Positions 1 through 9,477 of a stretch of 64,000 nucleotides of DNA are shown one piece after another. The notes under the pieces were generated by a model that saw nothing but the letters and a program-made list of their open reading frames with translations, did not search any database and had not been told where the DNA came from. This DNA comes from Cytophagaceae bacterium (GTDB lineage Bacteria > Bacteroidota > Bacteroidia > Cytophagales > Cyclobacteriaceae): assembly GCA_006969745.1 (NCBI GenBank), contig CP030886.1:2267234-2331233 (forward strand). The letters run 5' to 3'. The translations under genes were made by a program, and so were the position numbers. How positions within the stretch are numbered: position 1 is the stretch's first letter; each line of letters opens with the position of its first letter.

Positions 1-1
1 A

Positions 2-982
2 CTGGAAAGTGGAGTTGGATTTCGGTACGATAACGTCGACGGTGTTGAGCTTTCACACACAAGAAACAGAACTGAAACACTTGAGCCAATCGCACTTGCT
101 GATGTAGATGAATTCAATGGTTTTGTGTTTTCCGGTGCTACCTGGGAGTCTGGCAAGTGGATGCTTAATGCCGGCCTTAGAATGGATCAATTTAGGTTTG
201 AAGAGGTTGACTTTCTTTCTGCCAGCTATGATCGAAAATCGAGTACTCAGGGCATAATATCGCCCAAGCTAAACGTGATCTACAGCCCCTCACGAAAATG
301 GCAGCTATATGCAAAATCAGGGAAAGGGTTCCACAGCAATGATACGCGAGTGGTTCTGAGAGAGCGTACTCAAAATACGCTTCCAGCAGCATGGGGATAT
401 GATCTAGGTACTGTCTATCAACCGATAGACAGACTCTTCATTGATGTGGCATATTGGCAGTTGCACTTGGATCAGGAGTTTGTCTATGTTGGAGATGTGG
501 GCATTGTGGAGCCAAGTGGTCAAACGAAGAGAACAGGTGTGGATCTAGGTCTCAACTATCAGCTAACGGATGAGATTTTTGTTTATTCCAATATTAATTA
601 TGCTAATCCGCGGGCAATCGATGAACCTGAAGGAGCTGATTATATACCCCTGGCACCGACCTTTACGAGCATTGGAGGACTTACCTATAAAGGCAAAAGG
701 CTGAATGGCTCCCTTCGATATCGGTACATAAAAGATCGTGCTGCCAATGAGGATAATACAGTGACCGCCGAAGGCTACTTCCTTACTGATGTAAATCTGG
801 CTTATGATCACTCGAAATGGACTGTTTCTTTAGCGATAGAAAACTTATTCAACGTTGAATGGAGAGAAGCACAATTTGATACGGAATCCAGATTGGCCGG
901 TGAAGCTGAATCGATTTCAGAAATCCATTTTACTCCGGGAGTTCCGTTCTTTTTTAAAGCGGGATTGACGTTTAAGTTTTAG
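2..982 (+). CDS. TonB-dependent outer-membrane receptor, C-terminal part (5' end outside window)
   Basis: The reading frame is open from base 2 to a TAG at 980-982, so only the C-terminal ~326 residues are present. It shows the alternating aromatic/polar strands of an outer-membrane beta-barrel, with typical receptor phrases such as SPKLNVIYSP, LYAKSGKGFHSNDTR and the plug-distal IENLFNVEWREAQFDTES, and it ends in FKAGLTFKF with the C-terminal Phe used for BAM recognition. Family members import siderophores, cobalamin, glycans or metals using TonB energy; the substrate cannot be told from this part. It is convergent with the acidic protein gene at 1090-2355, with a palindromic repeat between them. 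A GTG at 125 is in frame but is internal. Confidence 0.88.
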   Translation: MESGVGFRYDNVDGVELSHTRNRTETLEPIALADVDEFNGFVFSGATWESGKWMLNAGLRMDQFRFEEVDFLSASYDRKSSTQGIISPKLNVIYSPSRKWQLYAKSGKGFHSNDTRVVLRERTQNTLPAAWGYDLGTVYQPIDRLFIDVAYWQLHLDQEFVYVGDVGIVEPSGQTKRTGVDLGLNYQLTDEIFVYSNINYANPRAIDEPEGADYIPLAPTFTSIGGLTYKGKRLNGSLRYRYIKDRAANEDNTVTAEGYFLTDVNLAYDHSKWTVSLAIENLFNVEWREAQFDTESRLAGEAESISEIHFTPGVPFFFKAGLTFKF

Positions 983-1073
983 GTCACCATCATTACGAGT
1001 GAAGAATGAATGAAGTAATCTCATGTTTTATGGATCTACAACCCGAGATTGTTTCGCTGTGCTCACGATGACG
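983..1073. repeat. REP/MITE-like palindromic intergenic element
   Basis: Two arms of an imperfect inverted repeat, about 983-1022 and 1045-1073, flank a loop of about 22 bases. Both arms read outward-in as a variant of GTCAT-(N)-CGAG...GAA...AATCTC, the type of short dispersed palindrome often found between genes in Bacteroidota. It lies exactly between two convergent genes and starts on the base after the receptor stop codon, so it could also act as a bidirectional terminator. No second copy was noticed in this window. Confidence 0.5.
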
Positions 1074-1089
1074 TTTAAGAGGTAATTTG

Positions 1090-2355
1090 TTATCTAAACC
1101 TTCTAAACAACACCTTCAAGAACTCCTTCACTTCGTCAGACTGCATGTCCCACTCGTTGTGTTTCGCATATCCTTGCACCAGAAACTCAACGGACTCATC
1201 AAAGGAGTTGTAATCTTCAAGTTCAACAAGGGCATTTTCAAACTCATGCTTATCGTTTCGGAAAAGCTCTTTAATGAACATGTATCGATGGTTGAGGGAG
1301 ATTAGCTCCAGAATAGCACCTTCTTTTTTGCTGCTATCGAGGTGATCAGCTACAGTCTCTTCCTGACTTTCAAACTGCTTATTGATAGTTTCTTCAGGAA
1401 AATCATCTTCCTTATCTTCATCCTCCAACATTACAGGAGTACGCACCTCTTTCTTTGGTTCCTCTTCTTCTTCATGCTCTTCTTCCTCCCCCGCTTTCGA
1501 CTCTTCTTCTTTTACTTCGGGTTTTGATTCTTCTTTTTCCTCTGCTACAGTTTCAGACTCGCTCATGTCCTCAATGTCTTCTTCGATCATGGCATCATCC
1601 TCGGCACTCATTTTGATATTGGCCGTTTCTTCGTTGGCATCTGGAGCCGTCTTTTTTGGTTTCGGCCGTTCTTCAACCAAATCTTCTTCACCGGGTTCGA
1701 AAAGATCATCCTCATCAAACTCGTCCATTTCTGGATCATCTGAGAATATTTTCTCTACAGAAATGGGGAGAATATCATTTAACAGCTCGCATTCTGCTTT
1801 TACAGCTTCGGTGGTGTCAAAGTCATCAAACTCTTCAGGCAGCTCATCCACTACATCGTCAATGGTCAGACCCTTCATGTCAGAAAGGAAGTTCTGAATT
1901 TCTTTTTTGTGGATTTTCAGGTATTTCACTGTCCCTTCCACCGATTTTTCTTTAATAGTCTCAACACCACGGCTGTCCAAATCTATCTGCACATATGCTT
2001 GTGGCATTGCGGCTAAATAAAGGGTGTCTTTTATGGCGTGATTGAGTAGGGTTTCAAACTTTTCTTTATTGATTTCAATGTGCTGTGAGAGCACATTCAT
2101 AAACTGGATCATGGCCTGACGTACTTCTTCATGCTTGTAATTGAAAAAGGGGCTCTCCAGTTTTTTGGTTTCTTCTTGCCAGTATCTGAATAGTAGTTTG
2201 ATTACAAAGAAATTGACCTGCTTGGAAGGGGTCACCTTCAAAATTTCCTTACCCGTAATGACGTCCTTTCCATCTTTGAAAAAATCAGCTGTCACTTTTG
2301 ATGCAAATTTCTCACAATATCCGTCTATAAAGTCTTCGTTTAGTTTCTTTTGCAT
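1090..2355 (-). CDS. Acidic conserved protein of unknown function
   Basis: A 421-residue soluble protein with no signal peptide. Residues ~1-210 form a helical, charged N-terminal domain. Residues ~215-335 are an extremely Glu/Asp-rich low-complexity linker with some Lys/Pro, and the last ~75 residues form a conserved-looking helical domain (LNHRYMFIKELF, NEWDMQSDEVKEFLKVLF). The two-domain-plus-acidic-linker plan resembles lineage-restricted hypothetical proteins of Cytophagales, but I cannot assign a function. It is divergent from the ferredoxin gene, with only 17 bases between start codons, so they share a promoter region. The opposite-strand Ser-rich frame over the acidic linker is a shadow. 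Confidence 0.75.
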   Translation of the reverse strand: MQKKLNEDFIDGYCEKFASKVTADFFKDGKDVITGKEILKVTPSKQVNFFVIKLLFRYWQEETKKLESPFFNYKHEEVRQAMIQFMNVLSQHIEINKEKFETLLNHAIKDTLYLAAMPQAYVQIDLDSRGVETIKEKSVEGTVKYLKIHKKEIQNFLSDMKGLTIDDVVDELPEEFDDFDTTEAVKAECELLNDILPISVEKIFSDDPEMDEFDEDDLFEPGEEDLVEERPKPKKTAPDANEETANIKMSAEDDAMIEEDIEDMSESETVAEEKEESKPEVKEEESKAGEEEEHEEEEEPKKEVRTPVMLEDEDKEDDFPEETINKQFESQEETVADHLDSSKKEGAILELISLNHRYMFIKELFRNDKHEFENALVELEDYNSFDESVEFLVQGYAKHNEWDMQSDEVKEFLKVLFRRFR

Positions 2356-2372
2356 TCTTGAAAATTGATGCT

Positions 2373-2693
2373 ATGCCTACAGTTGTAATTGCTAACCTAA
2401 AGAGTAAATCTATTCATTGTGAGGATAAAAGGGAAAGTTTGCTGGATATTTTGCTAACAGCAACGGACTGGATGCATGCCTGTGGTGGAAAGGGGAGATG
2501 CACTACATGTAAGGCACGAATCATCGCTGGAATGGAAGAGCTGACGCCCAGAACAAAGCCAGAAGAGCAATATTCTAAATTGAATAAATTGCGAGATAAT
2601 GAGCGCCTGACGTGTCAGACATTTCTGAATGGAGATGTGACTTTGGAGGTGCCAAAAGAAACTCAATTACCTCATTTGACTTACTTGAAGTAA
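2373..2693 (+). CDS. 2Fe-2S ferredoxin
   Basis: A 106-residue protein with the plant/adrenodoxin-type ferredoxin fold. The cluster ligands are visible as C37-x5-C43-x2-C46 (CGGKGRCTTC) and a distal C81 (LTCQ). It should be a one-electron carrier in the cytoplasm; the partner enzyme is not shown by context. I chose ATG 2373 over an in-frame TTG at 2358 because the ferredoxin fold starts at MPTVVIANL. The stop is followed directly by the tdk ATG (zero gap), so the two genes are probably cotranscribed. Confidence 0.85.
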   Translation: MPTVVIANLKSKSIHCEDKRESLLDILLTATDWMHACGGKGRCTTCKARIIAGMEELTPRTKPEEQYSKLNKLRDNERLTCQTFLNGDVTLEVPKETQLPHLTYLK

Positions 2694-3281
2694 ATGTTTG
2701 TAGAACCACATATTGGAAAAGGGACACTTAGGCGTGGAGGCTGGATTGAAGTGGTGTGTGGCTCCATGTTTTCTGGTAAGACAGAGGAATTGATCAGACG
2801 ATTGAATCGGGCAATGCTGGCCAATCAGCATGTGGAGATTTTCAAGCCGGAAGTAGACAAGCGATATGATAAAGTAAAAATCGTGTCTCATAAAGACTCA
2901 TCCATTCCATCTACTCCCGTGCATTTTGCCAACGATATTTTGCTGCGAGCCGGGAATTGTGAGGTTGTCGGTATTGATGAGGCACAGTTTTTTGATGAAG
3001 AAATTGTGAATGTCGCTAATGAGTTGGCTAATCAAGGGAAGCGGGTGATTGTAGCTGGCTTGGATATGGATTTCAAGGGCATACCATTCAAACCTATGGA
3101 TGCGTTAATGGCTATAGCAGAATACATTACTAAGGTGCATGCCGTATGTATGAAATGCGGAAATGTAGCATCTTATTCACATCGACGTACTAAATCGAAG
3201 CAAACCATAGTTTTAGGTGAAAAAGATATTTATGAAGCACTCTGTAGATCTTGCTTCTTTGAGGCGGTTGATGCTAAGTAA
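2694..3281 (+). CDS. tdk: Thymidine kinase (type II)
   Basis: A 195-residue enzyme that phosphorylates thymidine with ATP in the pyrimidine salvage pathway. Visible landmarks are the P-loop GSMFSGKT (residues 23-30), the DEAQFF segment carrying catalytic Glu96, the lasso region and a structural zinc site made by C152-x2-C155 and C184-x2-C187. Length is normal for the family. The ATG abuts the ferredoxin stop. The 3' end overlaps the start of porZ, so ferredoxin-tdk-porZ-recO reads as one operon. Confidence 0.95.
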   Translation: MFVEPHIGKGTLRRGGWIEVVCGSMFSGKTEELIRRLNRAMLANQHVEIFKPEVDKRYDKVKIVSHKDSSIPSTPVHFANDILLRAGNCEVVGIDEAQFFDEEIVNVANELANQGKRVIVAGLDMDFKGIPFKPMDALMAIAEYITKVHAVCMKCGNVASYSHRRTKSKQTIVLGEKDIYEALCRSCFFEAVDAK

Positions 3282-5400
3282 CCTGATTCTCATTGCAGGA
3301 TGGTGCGCTTATGCTCAAAACATCCCTGTGGGAACCTGGCGCACGCATTTCAGCTATTATGATGCAAGGCACCTTGCTGATACTCCTGATAAAATATTTT
3401 GTGCTTCAGCGATAGGTTTATTTTCAATAGAAAAATCGGATGGATCGATACGGAAGCTTTCAAAGATTGATGGGCTATCTGATGTCGGGGTTTCGGCACT
3501 TAAGTACAGTGAGCTTTTGAATATTTTAGTCATTGGCTATGAATCCGGATTTGTCGATTTTGTATTTGAAAACGACTTGTTGAGCATATCAGATATTGCT
3601 AAAAGTACTTTAGAAGGTGATAAAACCATCAATGATATTGTGTTTGGGACATCTCAGATATTTCTCGCTACTGACTTAGGTGTCATTGTTGTTGATGATG
3701 AGAATGCTTCAATTGTGGAGAATTACGTTCAGATTGGCACAGGAGGCATGGCAGTCGATGTTTTAGAAGTACAGTTGAGAAATGACTCGCTGTTTGTGAG
3801 AACATCCGAAGGAATCCAGTCGGGCAGGATTGATGCTAACTTACTGGACTTTAGCAACTGGACTAGATATCCATCAACTTCATCATTCACCGAACTGACT
3901 CATGCAGGGAATGAAATTTATGCAATTTCAGGGGCAGATTTATATAGATTTTCCTCTGGTGCTTGGGTTGATACCGGATTTGACTTACCTGCTTCTGCCA
4001 ATGGTTTGTATGAAGTGGACAGTCAACTTTTAACCGCAAATGGCGGCACTATTTATCAGCTGGAGGCTACAGGATTTGAAGTTTTTTCAATCACGTCCGC
4101 TTCAGCAATAAATGATATCGTAGCAGTGGGCAGCGAATTGTACCTGGCTGATAGTAATCTTGGATTGATAGATGAATCGGGAAATCAGCGCTCACCTGAC
4201 GGGCCCGTATCCGATTCATTTTCTAATTTCAGGGTTATAGCAAATGAACTTTACGGCTTTCATGCACCTTCTCCATTTTTCTACAATGGTTCAGAGCAGG
4301 TTGATCAGTTCTCCAAATTTTCAGAAGGCGTGTGGCAACCAACATCAATAGCTAATTTCACCAACGTCTCAGACGTGGTACGATACAACGGAAATTTCTA
4401 TTATTCCTCGATTGGAGACGGGCTTTATGATGATATGAACGCTTTAATAATAAATGACATTCCCGGCAGTTCTGCTGAGCTAGATACGGTCATCACAGCA
4501 CTTGGAGCCGGATCAAATCTGTGGGTTTCTTCGTTTCAAAATCAGAGCCCAATCCACTTCATGGATGAAAACTTAGAGTGGAACTCATTTTCAAGCATAG
4601 TTCTAGGAAGTGATGAATTTTTGACCATTGACCTTTCCGAAACAGGTATTGGGTGGTTGGGAGCATCATCGGGGATAATCACAGTGCTGGATCCGGATGA
4701 AGTACGTGTGGATCAAATCAGCACCTCAGATGGTCTTCCATCTTCTTTTATTGATATAGACATTAGTATCGAAGACAATGCGTGGGTAGGCACAAGTAGA
4801 GGGCCTGCACTTTTTCCAGATGCATCCTTTATTTTCTCCGACCCGCAGGGCATTCAACCAACTTTCGAAAACAGAACACTTTTTGAAGATGAACAAATCA
4901 ATGCAGTATTGACTGATGGTGGAAATCGCATTTGGTTTGGCACCAATCAAGGGGTATGGGTATATGATGAGAATACCTCTGAGCAGGTAGCTGTGTTTAA
5001 TGTTTCCAATAGCCCGCTTCCATCCAATCAAATAATTCAGATGGACTATAATGGGAGCAATGGTGAGGTCTTTATTTCAACGGCTAGAGGCATGGTTTCT
5101 TACCGAAGCGCATCTTCTATCGGAAACCGTGATCACAGAAATGTAACTATTTTCCCAAACCCAGTTCGACCCGAATATCAAGGTCTGGTAGGCCTTTCGG
5201 GCCTGGCCAGAAATGCAAATGTGAAGATCACGGATATCAATGGCAACCTTGTCAAAGAGATTGATGCCAATGGAGGTTCAGCTTCATGGGATTTAACGGA
5301 CGTGAAAGGAGGCAAAATAAACACGGGTATCTATTTATTTTTTAGCTCGGACGCTGATGGAGAGGAAACCTTCGTAGGGAAAATTGCTGTAGTACGATGA
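3232..5400 (+). CDS. porZ: Type IX secretion system protein PorZ-like (beta-propeller with C-terminal sorting domain)
   Basis: About 722 residues. A signal peptide (hydrophobic stretch ending CAYAQ) precedes [20 protein letters not shown], the typical start of the PorZ N-terminal propeller. Repeated two-component-regulator-type propeller blades follow ([36 protein letters not shown]). The C-terminal ~80 residues are a type-A T9SS sorting domain ([11 protein letters not shown]...NTGIYLF...VGKIAVVR). In Porphyromonas gingivalis PorZ is a surface component of the T9SS attachment complex that modifies cargo. In many Bacteroidota it neighbours recO, as here (overlapping ATGA at 5397-5400). ATG 3232 keeps a basic n-region (RR) before the hydrophobic core; GTG 3217 and ATG 3271 are alternatives. 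The gene overlaps the end of tdk by about 50 bases. Confidence 0.85.
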   Translation: MKHSVDLASLRRLMLSNLILIAGWCAYAQNIPVGTWRTHFSYYDARHLADTPDKIFCASAIGLFSIEKSDGSIRKLSKIDGLSDVGVSALKYSELLNILVIGYESGFVDFVFENDLLSISDIAKSTLEGDKTINDIVFGTSQIFLATDLGVIVVDDENASIVENYVQIGTGGMAVDVLEVQLRNDSLFVRTSEGIQSGRIDANLLDFSNWTRYPSTSSFTELTHAGNEIYAISGADLYRFSSGAWVDTGFDLPASANGLYEVDSQLLTANGGTIYQLEATGFEVFSITSASAINDIVAVGSELYLADSNLGLIDESGNQRSPDGPVSDSFSNFRVIANELYGFHAPSPFFYNGSEQVDQFSKFSEGVWQPTSIANFTNVSDVVRYNGNFYYSSIGDGLYDDMNALIINDIPGSSAELDTVITALGAGSNLWVSSFQNQSPIHFMDENLEWNSFSSIVLGSDEFLTIDLSETGIGWLGASSGIITVLDPDEVRVDQISTSDGLPSSFIDIDISIEDNAWVGTSRGPALFPDASFIFSDPQGIQPTFENRTLFEDEQINAVLTDGGNRIWFGTNQGVWVYDENTSEQVAVFNVSNSPLPSNQIIQMDYNGSNGEVFISTARGMVSYRSASSIGNRDHRNVTIFPNPVRPEYQGLVGLSGLARNANVKITDINGNLVKEIDANGGSASWDLTDVKGGKINTGIYLFFSSDADGEETFVGKIAVVR

Positions 5401-6074
5401 TCGTCAAATCAAAAGGGATCGTGCTGAGCTATATGAAGTATGGTGACACGTCAATTATTGCTCGCATCTTTACCGAAGAGGGTGGATACGGCGCATACAT
5501 AGTCAACTCCATCAGAAGCCAAAAATCCAAGAAAAGCATTGGACACTTTCAGCCATTTTCAATCTTGGACATGGTTCTTTACGTGAAGGAAACTCGCGAT
5601 TTGCAGCGAATATCAGAGTTTAAGAGTCATTATCCACTTCATCATATTCATCATGATTTAGTGAAGAGTTCAATCACTCTTTTTCTGACCGAAGTGTTTT
5701 CAAAATTGCTACAGTCTGAGCAAGCACCCAACCCGGAATTATATGTTTTCACGGAAGAATCAATCAAGTCATTTGACCTGCTGGATTCTGGAGTAGGCAA
5801 CTTTCACTTGCAATTTTTATTAAAGGCGGGCCCATTTCTGGGCTATGCAATTGATGATATTGACAATCTCTTTAGCTCAACAGATCGATTAACGCCAACG
5901 AATGAGAATCATGAAATGCTTGACGCGCTCATGAAGGAGCCGTATGGATCTGAGATAAAAATGACACGAGAATCACGAAATTTAATGCTGGATAGTATTT
6001 TGGAATATTACCAGCATCACGCACATATAGCTAAACCAAAATCACTTGAAGTGCTTCGCAGTATTTTGAATTGA
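5397..6074 (+). CDS. recO: DNA repair protein RecO
   Basis: A 225-residue protein beginning [19 protein letters not shown], the OB-fold N-terminus of RecO, followed by the helical C-terminal domain (LQFLLKAGPFLGYAIDD). RecO works with RecR to load RecA on SSB-coated single-stranded DNA in the RecF pathway. As in many Bacteroidota homologues, the zinc-finger cysteines of classic RecO are not evident. Its ATG overlaps the porZ TGA (ATGA), which implies translational coupling. Confidence 0.92.
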   Translation: MIVKSKGIVLSYMKYGDTSIIARIFTEEGGYGAYIVNSIRSQKSKKSIGHFQPFSILDMVLYVKETRDLQRISEFKSHYPLHHIHHDLVKSSITLFLTEVFSKLLQSEQAPNPELYVFTEESIKSFDLLDSGVGNFHLQFLLKAGPFLGYAIDDIDNLFSSTDRLTPTNENHEMLDALMKEPYGSEIKMTRESRNLMLDSILEYYQHHAHIAKPKSLEVLRSILN

Positions 6075-6119
6075 TTTCCACTTTATTCTGGATTAAATTG
6101 TAGGCCTAATTACCTGGAT

Positions 6120-7082
6120 ATGGCTGATATACTTTACGACGAGGTGCCGTCACTAGATCTTGCGGACTTTACCAGCGGGACTGAAGATCAAAAAATGGAT
6201 TTTGTTAAGTCGCTTGGAAAAGCCTATACCAATATTGGGTTCGTTTCCATAAAAAATCACGGTCTTTCTGATGATCTCACATCCAATTTGTATGAGGCAG
6301 TTGAAAAATTTTTCCGACTACCAGATGAGGTAAAGGAGCGCTATGAGAAGAAAGAATTGGCTGGCCAGCGAGGATACATAAGCAAGGGTCGGGAAAAGGC
6401 AAAAGGTAGGAATACAGGTGACCTGAAGGAGTTTTTTCATGTAGGACAACCTAAGAAAAATCAACGGGAAGACTACCCGGATAACATATGGCCAAGTGAA
6501 GTGCCTGAGCTTGAAAAATACACGACAGAAGCTTATATGACATTGCTTCAGGCCGGGATGAGCATGTTACGTGCAATCGCATTGTACCTGGAACTACCTG
6601 AAAATTATTTTGATGATAAGGTAAAAGATGGAAATAGCATTTTACGACCCATTCACTATTTCCCAATTGAAGATCCCGATGCCCTACCTCCAGATGCAGT
6701 ACGAGCGGCTGAACACGGAGATATCAATTTGATTACGCTGCTGATGGGAGCTAGCGCGGATGGTTTGCAGGTGCTTAGAAGAGATGGTAAATGGATTCCA
6801 ATTACTGCTCTGCCTGATCAAATTGTGGTAAATGTTGGCGATATGCTTGAGCGACATACCAATGGAAAGCTTAAGTCTACAATACACCGTGTGGTAAACC
6901 CGCCACGTGAGCTAATGCATACTTCCAGATTTTCGATTCCGTTTTTCATGCATCCTGTTTCAGAAATGGATTTATCTTGTTTGGAGGGATGTGTTGACGA
7001 GGAGCATCCAAAAGCTTTTGAAGATATTACAGCTGGTGAATTTCTTGATGAGCGTTTAAAAGAAATTGGATTGAAATCATAG
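6120..7082 (+). CDS. 2-oxoglutarate/Fe(II)-dependent dioxygenase, isopenicillin N synthase-like
   Basis: A 320-residue member of the isopenicillin N synthase/plant 2OG oxygenase family. An N-terminal DIOX_N region (VPSLDLADFTSG, YTNIGFVSIKNHG) precedes the jelly-roll. The iron triad is H199-x-D201 (EHGDIN) and H256 (STIHRV); R270-x-S272 (SRFSIPFF) would bind 2-oxoglutarate. All catalytic residues are present, so the enzyme should be active, but the substrate is unknown. It lies 46 bases after recO and 3 bases before the chromate-type transporter. Confidence 0.88.
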   Translation: MADILYDEVPSLDLADFTSGTEDQKMDFVKSLGKAYTNIGFVSIKNHGLSDDLTSNLYEAVEKFFRLPDEVKERYEKKELAGQRGYISKGREKAKGRNTGDLKEFFHVGQPKKNQREDYPDNIWPSEVPELEKYTTEAYMTLLQAGMSMLRAIALYLELPENYFDDKVKDGNSILRPIHYFPIEDPDALPPDAVRAAEHGDINLITLLMGASADGLQVLRRDGKWIPITALPDQIVVNVGDMLERHTNGKLKSTIHRVVNPPRELMHTSRFSIPFFMHPVSEMDLSCLEGCVDEEHPKAFEDITAGEFLDERLKEIGLKS

Positions 7083-7085
7083 TTC

Positions 7086-8267
7086 ATGTCATTCAGAAGA
7101 GTACGAAACATAATTTTTCTTAAAGATGTGTGGGTGCTGTCTTTGACAGCTTTTGGTGGTCCACAAGGTCATTTTGGAATGTTCCTGGATTTGTTTGTTT
7201 CCAAAAGAGCATATTTAACTGAAGAAGACTTGATTGAGCTATATGCTCTATGTCAAATACTTCCGGGCCCTACCTCAACTCAAACAATCACTGCCCTGGG
7301 GTATAAGATTGGAGGTGCCAACCTGGCATATTTAACATTGTTTGTTTGGGCGCTACCAGCGATCTCTATAATGACAGCTTTCGCCATTTTCGTCACATCT
7401 GCTGAGTCTATGGAGATATCGCTTGACTTTTTGCGATTCATAGAGCCTATAGCAGTGGGAATAGTTGCATACTCATCGTACAAGATTGCCGTGAAGGTTG
7501 TCAATACTAAAGTTGGTTTTGGCCTTATGATCTTTTCAGCGATAGCTTCTTATGTGTTGAAGTCGCCATATGCATTTCCTGCTTTGATCATATTGGGTGG
7601 ATTAGCCACTACCTGGAAGTACAAAAGGCAACCAATCGAAGAAAAGGAAAAGATTAATATAAACTGGTCCAATCTCATTCTGTGGATTTCTGTGTTAGTG
7701 GCAGCTGCAGTTTTGGGAGGAGTTACTCAGTTTCAACCGATCAAGACTTTTGAGAATTTTTATAGGAATGGAAGCTTGATCTTTGGAGGTGGTCAGGTGC
7801 TTGTACCATTGCTATATACAGAGTTTGTTGAGTTTAAGGAATACCTAACCTCTCAGGAGTTTATATCCGGTTATGGATTTGTTCAGGCCATTCCCGGACC
7901 TGTGTTTTCATTTAGTGGTTATGTAGGTGCCATCACTGCGAAAGAGTCTGGTATTGGTGCACAGCTCCTTGGATCGAGTATGGCTGTAGCCGGAATTTTC
8001 CTCCCTGGTACATTTTTGATCTTCTTTATTATTCGTTTTTGGGAGCAGCTCAAGAAATACCGAATTGTTAAAGCATCATTAGAGGGAATTACGGCTGTGA
8101 GTGCAGGTATGGTGATAGCGGCAGCTTTCCTCTTGTTTATGCCAATGGATCAGAAAATTATTAATTATGTCTTGCTGATTAGCACGGTAGGCATGATGCA
8201 TTTTACTAAGATCCCTACACCACTTATCGTCCTTGCCGGGCTTGTGTTTGGAATAGTCATCGCATAA
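7086..8267 (+). CDS. chrA: Chromate transporter family protein (ChrA/CHR)
   Basis: A 393-residue polytopic membrane protein made of two homologous halves. The N-terminal half has FGGPQGHFGMF and LCQILPGPTSTQ. The C-terminal half has the matching FGGGQVLVPLLYTE and FVQAIPGPVFSFSGY. About ten membrane segments are apparent. Two-domain CHR proteins export chromate in some bacteria, but many have unknown ions. The gene follows the 2OG oxygenase by three bases and is probably cotranscribed. It ends in front of a terminator hairpin oriented for the opposite strand. Confidence 0.85.
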   Translation: MSFRRVRNIIFLKDVWVLSLTAFGGPQGHFGMFLDLFVSKRAYLTEEDLIELYALCQILPGPTSTQTITALGYKIGGANLAYLTLFVWALPAISIMTAFAIFVTSAESMEISLDFLRFIEPIAVGIVAYSSYKIAVKVVNTKVGFGLMIFSAIASYVLKSPYAFPALIILGGLATTWKYKRQPIEEKEKININWSNLILWISVLVAAAVLGGVTQFQPIKTFENFYRNGSLIFGGGQVLVPLLYTEFVEFKEYLTSQEFISGYGFVQAIPGPVFSFSGYVGAITAKESGIGAQLLGSSMAVAGIFLPGTFLIFFIIRFWEQLKKYRIVKASLEGITAVSAGMVIAAAFLLFMPMDQKIINYVLLISTVGMMHFTKIPTPLIVLAGLVFGIVIA

Positions 8268-8297
8268 AAAAAGCCCTGTCGAAAAACCAACAGGGCT
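8266..8297 (-). terminator. Rho-independent terminator for the ompH genes
   Basis: An 8-bp stem (AGCCCTGT at 8272-8279 with ACAGGGCT at 8290-8297) is followed on the minus strand by a run of seven T residues. It lies 25 bases after the minus-strand ompH stop and directly after the convergent chrA stop. Confidence 0.85.
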
Positions 8298-8321
8298 ATT
8301 GAATCAATCCTCAAAATATTT

Positions 8322-8849
8322 TTACTTGTTAGCTGGAGGGTTTATTCCCAACTTCTTCAAAACAAGGTTTGTTACATTGTCTTCTTCACGAGCGTAAAGA
8401 AGAATGCTTTGTCCACCTGCAGTCATGTTCAGAACATGTGTATAGCCGTTTTCTTTAGAAATTTGCTCAATAGCTGTTCCGATTTTTTCGAAAGCTGGCT
8501 GCAACAACTGATTTCTTTTTTGAAGCATCGAGTTTTGTGCATTTTGCTCAAACTGCTGAATTGACGTTTGAAGGTTAACAATCTCATTTTCTTTGTCAGC
8601 TCTTACCACATCTGTGTAAGTTTCAGCATTTTGCTGATACTCGGCAACTTTGGCCTGGTAATCTGCATATTTAGCTTCTAGCTGAGAAGACAATTGCTTA
8701 TCATATCCAGCAAGTTCACTTTCAATTTGCTTTGCTTCAGGCATTAGGCTCAAAACGTACTCTACATTTGTATAGCCTATTTTTAACTGCGCCATCACTC
8801 CGAAACCGATCACAGCAAGGGCAGTACTTAGTAAAATTCTAACTTTCAT
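8322..8849 (-). CDS. OmpH/Skp family periplasmic chaperone (second copy)
   Basis: A 175-residue exported protein: signal peptide MKVRILLSTALAVIGFGVMA, then the short OmpH strand KIGYTNVEYVLSLMPEAKQIESEL, a long coiled-coil of about 90 residues, and a C-terminal return strand (ENGYTHVLNM). Skp-type chaperones hold unfolded outer-membrane proteins on their way to BamA. It is the last gene of the bamA-ompH-ompH block, followed by a terminator. It differs clearly from the upstream copy, so the two are paralogues rather than a recent duplication. Confidence 0.9.
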   Translation of the reverse strand: MKVRILLSTALAVIGFGVMAQLKIGYTNVEYVLSLMPEAKQIESELAGYDKQLSSQLEAKYADYQAKVAEYQQNAETYTDVVRADKENEIVNLQTSIQQFEQNAQNSMLQKRNQLLQPAFEKIGTAIEQISKENGYTHVLNMTAGGQSILLYAREEDNVTNLVLKKLGINPPANK

Positions 8850-8918
8850 ATCAATTAACTTTATTCGTTTTTAAGGTTGGGTGTTCACCCGTTGGTTTAT
8901 AAGATTCAATTTTTGTGC

Positions 8919-9452
8919 TTAATTGTTATTTACGCTTTGATTTTCTACCAATCCAAGATCTTCAAGCACGAAATCGGTGTAATCATGGATAGGATCGGTA
9001 TAGATCATTACCAAATCACCAGATTTATCAAAGACAATTTGCAGTCTGCTGTTCTTAGCTACACGCTCTACTGCTTCAAATACCTGATCCTGGACCGGCT
9101 TTACCAGTTCTTTTTTCTTCAAAAAGTAAAGGCCATCAAAGCCAAAAATGGATTGTTGATATTCTTTTACTTCTTTCCACTTTCTCTCAATCTCTACATT
9201 TCTTTCTTCCCACATTTCTTTGGTGAGAAGCACTTCTTCAGCTTTTAGCTCTACTTCCATTGCTTCTACTTGCTGATATAAATCCTGGATTTCAGTTTCC
9301 CACCCTTTAGCTAATTTCTCAATCTCCGCTTGCGCTTCCTTATACTCTGGCATCTTTTCCAGAATATATTGAGTATCTACATACCCAAATTTTTGCGCAA
9401 ATGTAATGGAGCAAAAAAACAGTCCAAACAGCAGTAGAAATAACTTTTTCAT
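8919..9452 (-). CDS. OmpH/Skp family periplasmic chaperone (first copy)
   Basis: A 177-residue protein starting at ATG 9452 with signal peptide MKKLFLLLFGLFFCSITFA and then QKFGYVDTQYILEKMPEYK, the OmpH N-terminal strand, followed by a coiled-coil and a return strand (RLQIVFDKSGDLVMIY). The frame stays open further upstream, but that extension overlaps the end of bamA and lacks export features, so the ATG in front of the signal peptide is preferred. It lies 25 bases after bamA and probably helps deliver barrels to it. Confidence 0.9.
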   Translation of the reverse strand: MKKLFLLLFGLFFCSITFAQKFGYVDTQYILEKMPEYKEAQAEIEKLAKGWETEIQDLYQQVEAMEVELKAEEVLLTKEMWEERNVEIERKWKEVKEYQQSIFGFDGLYFLKKKELVKPVQDQVFEAVERVAKNSRLQIVFDKSGDLVMIYTDPIHDYTDFVLEDLGLVENQSVNNN

Positions 9453-9477
9453 AGCGATTTTATTTATGACACATCCA

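Noticed and set aside
1382..1897. 171-codon Ser-rich open frame on the plus strand
   Set aside because: It is the mirror of the Glu/Asp-rich linker of the minus-strand gene at 1090-2355 (GAA/GAT read in reverse as TTC/ATC and TCT/TCA). No start context or homology.
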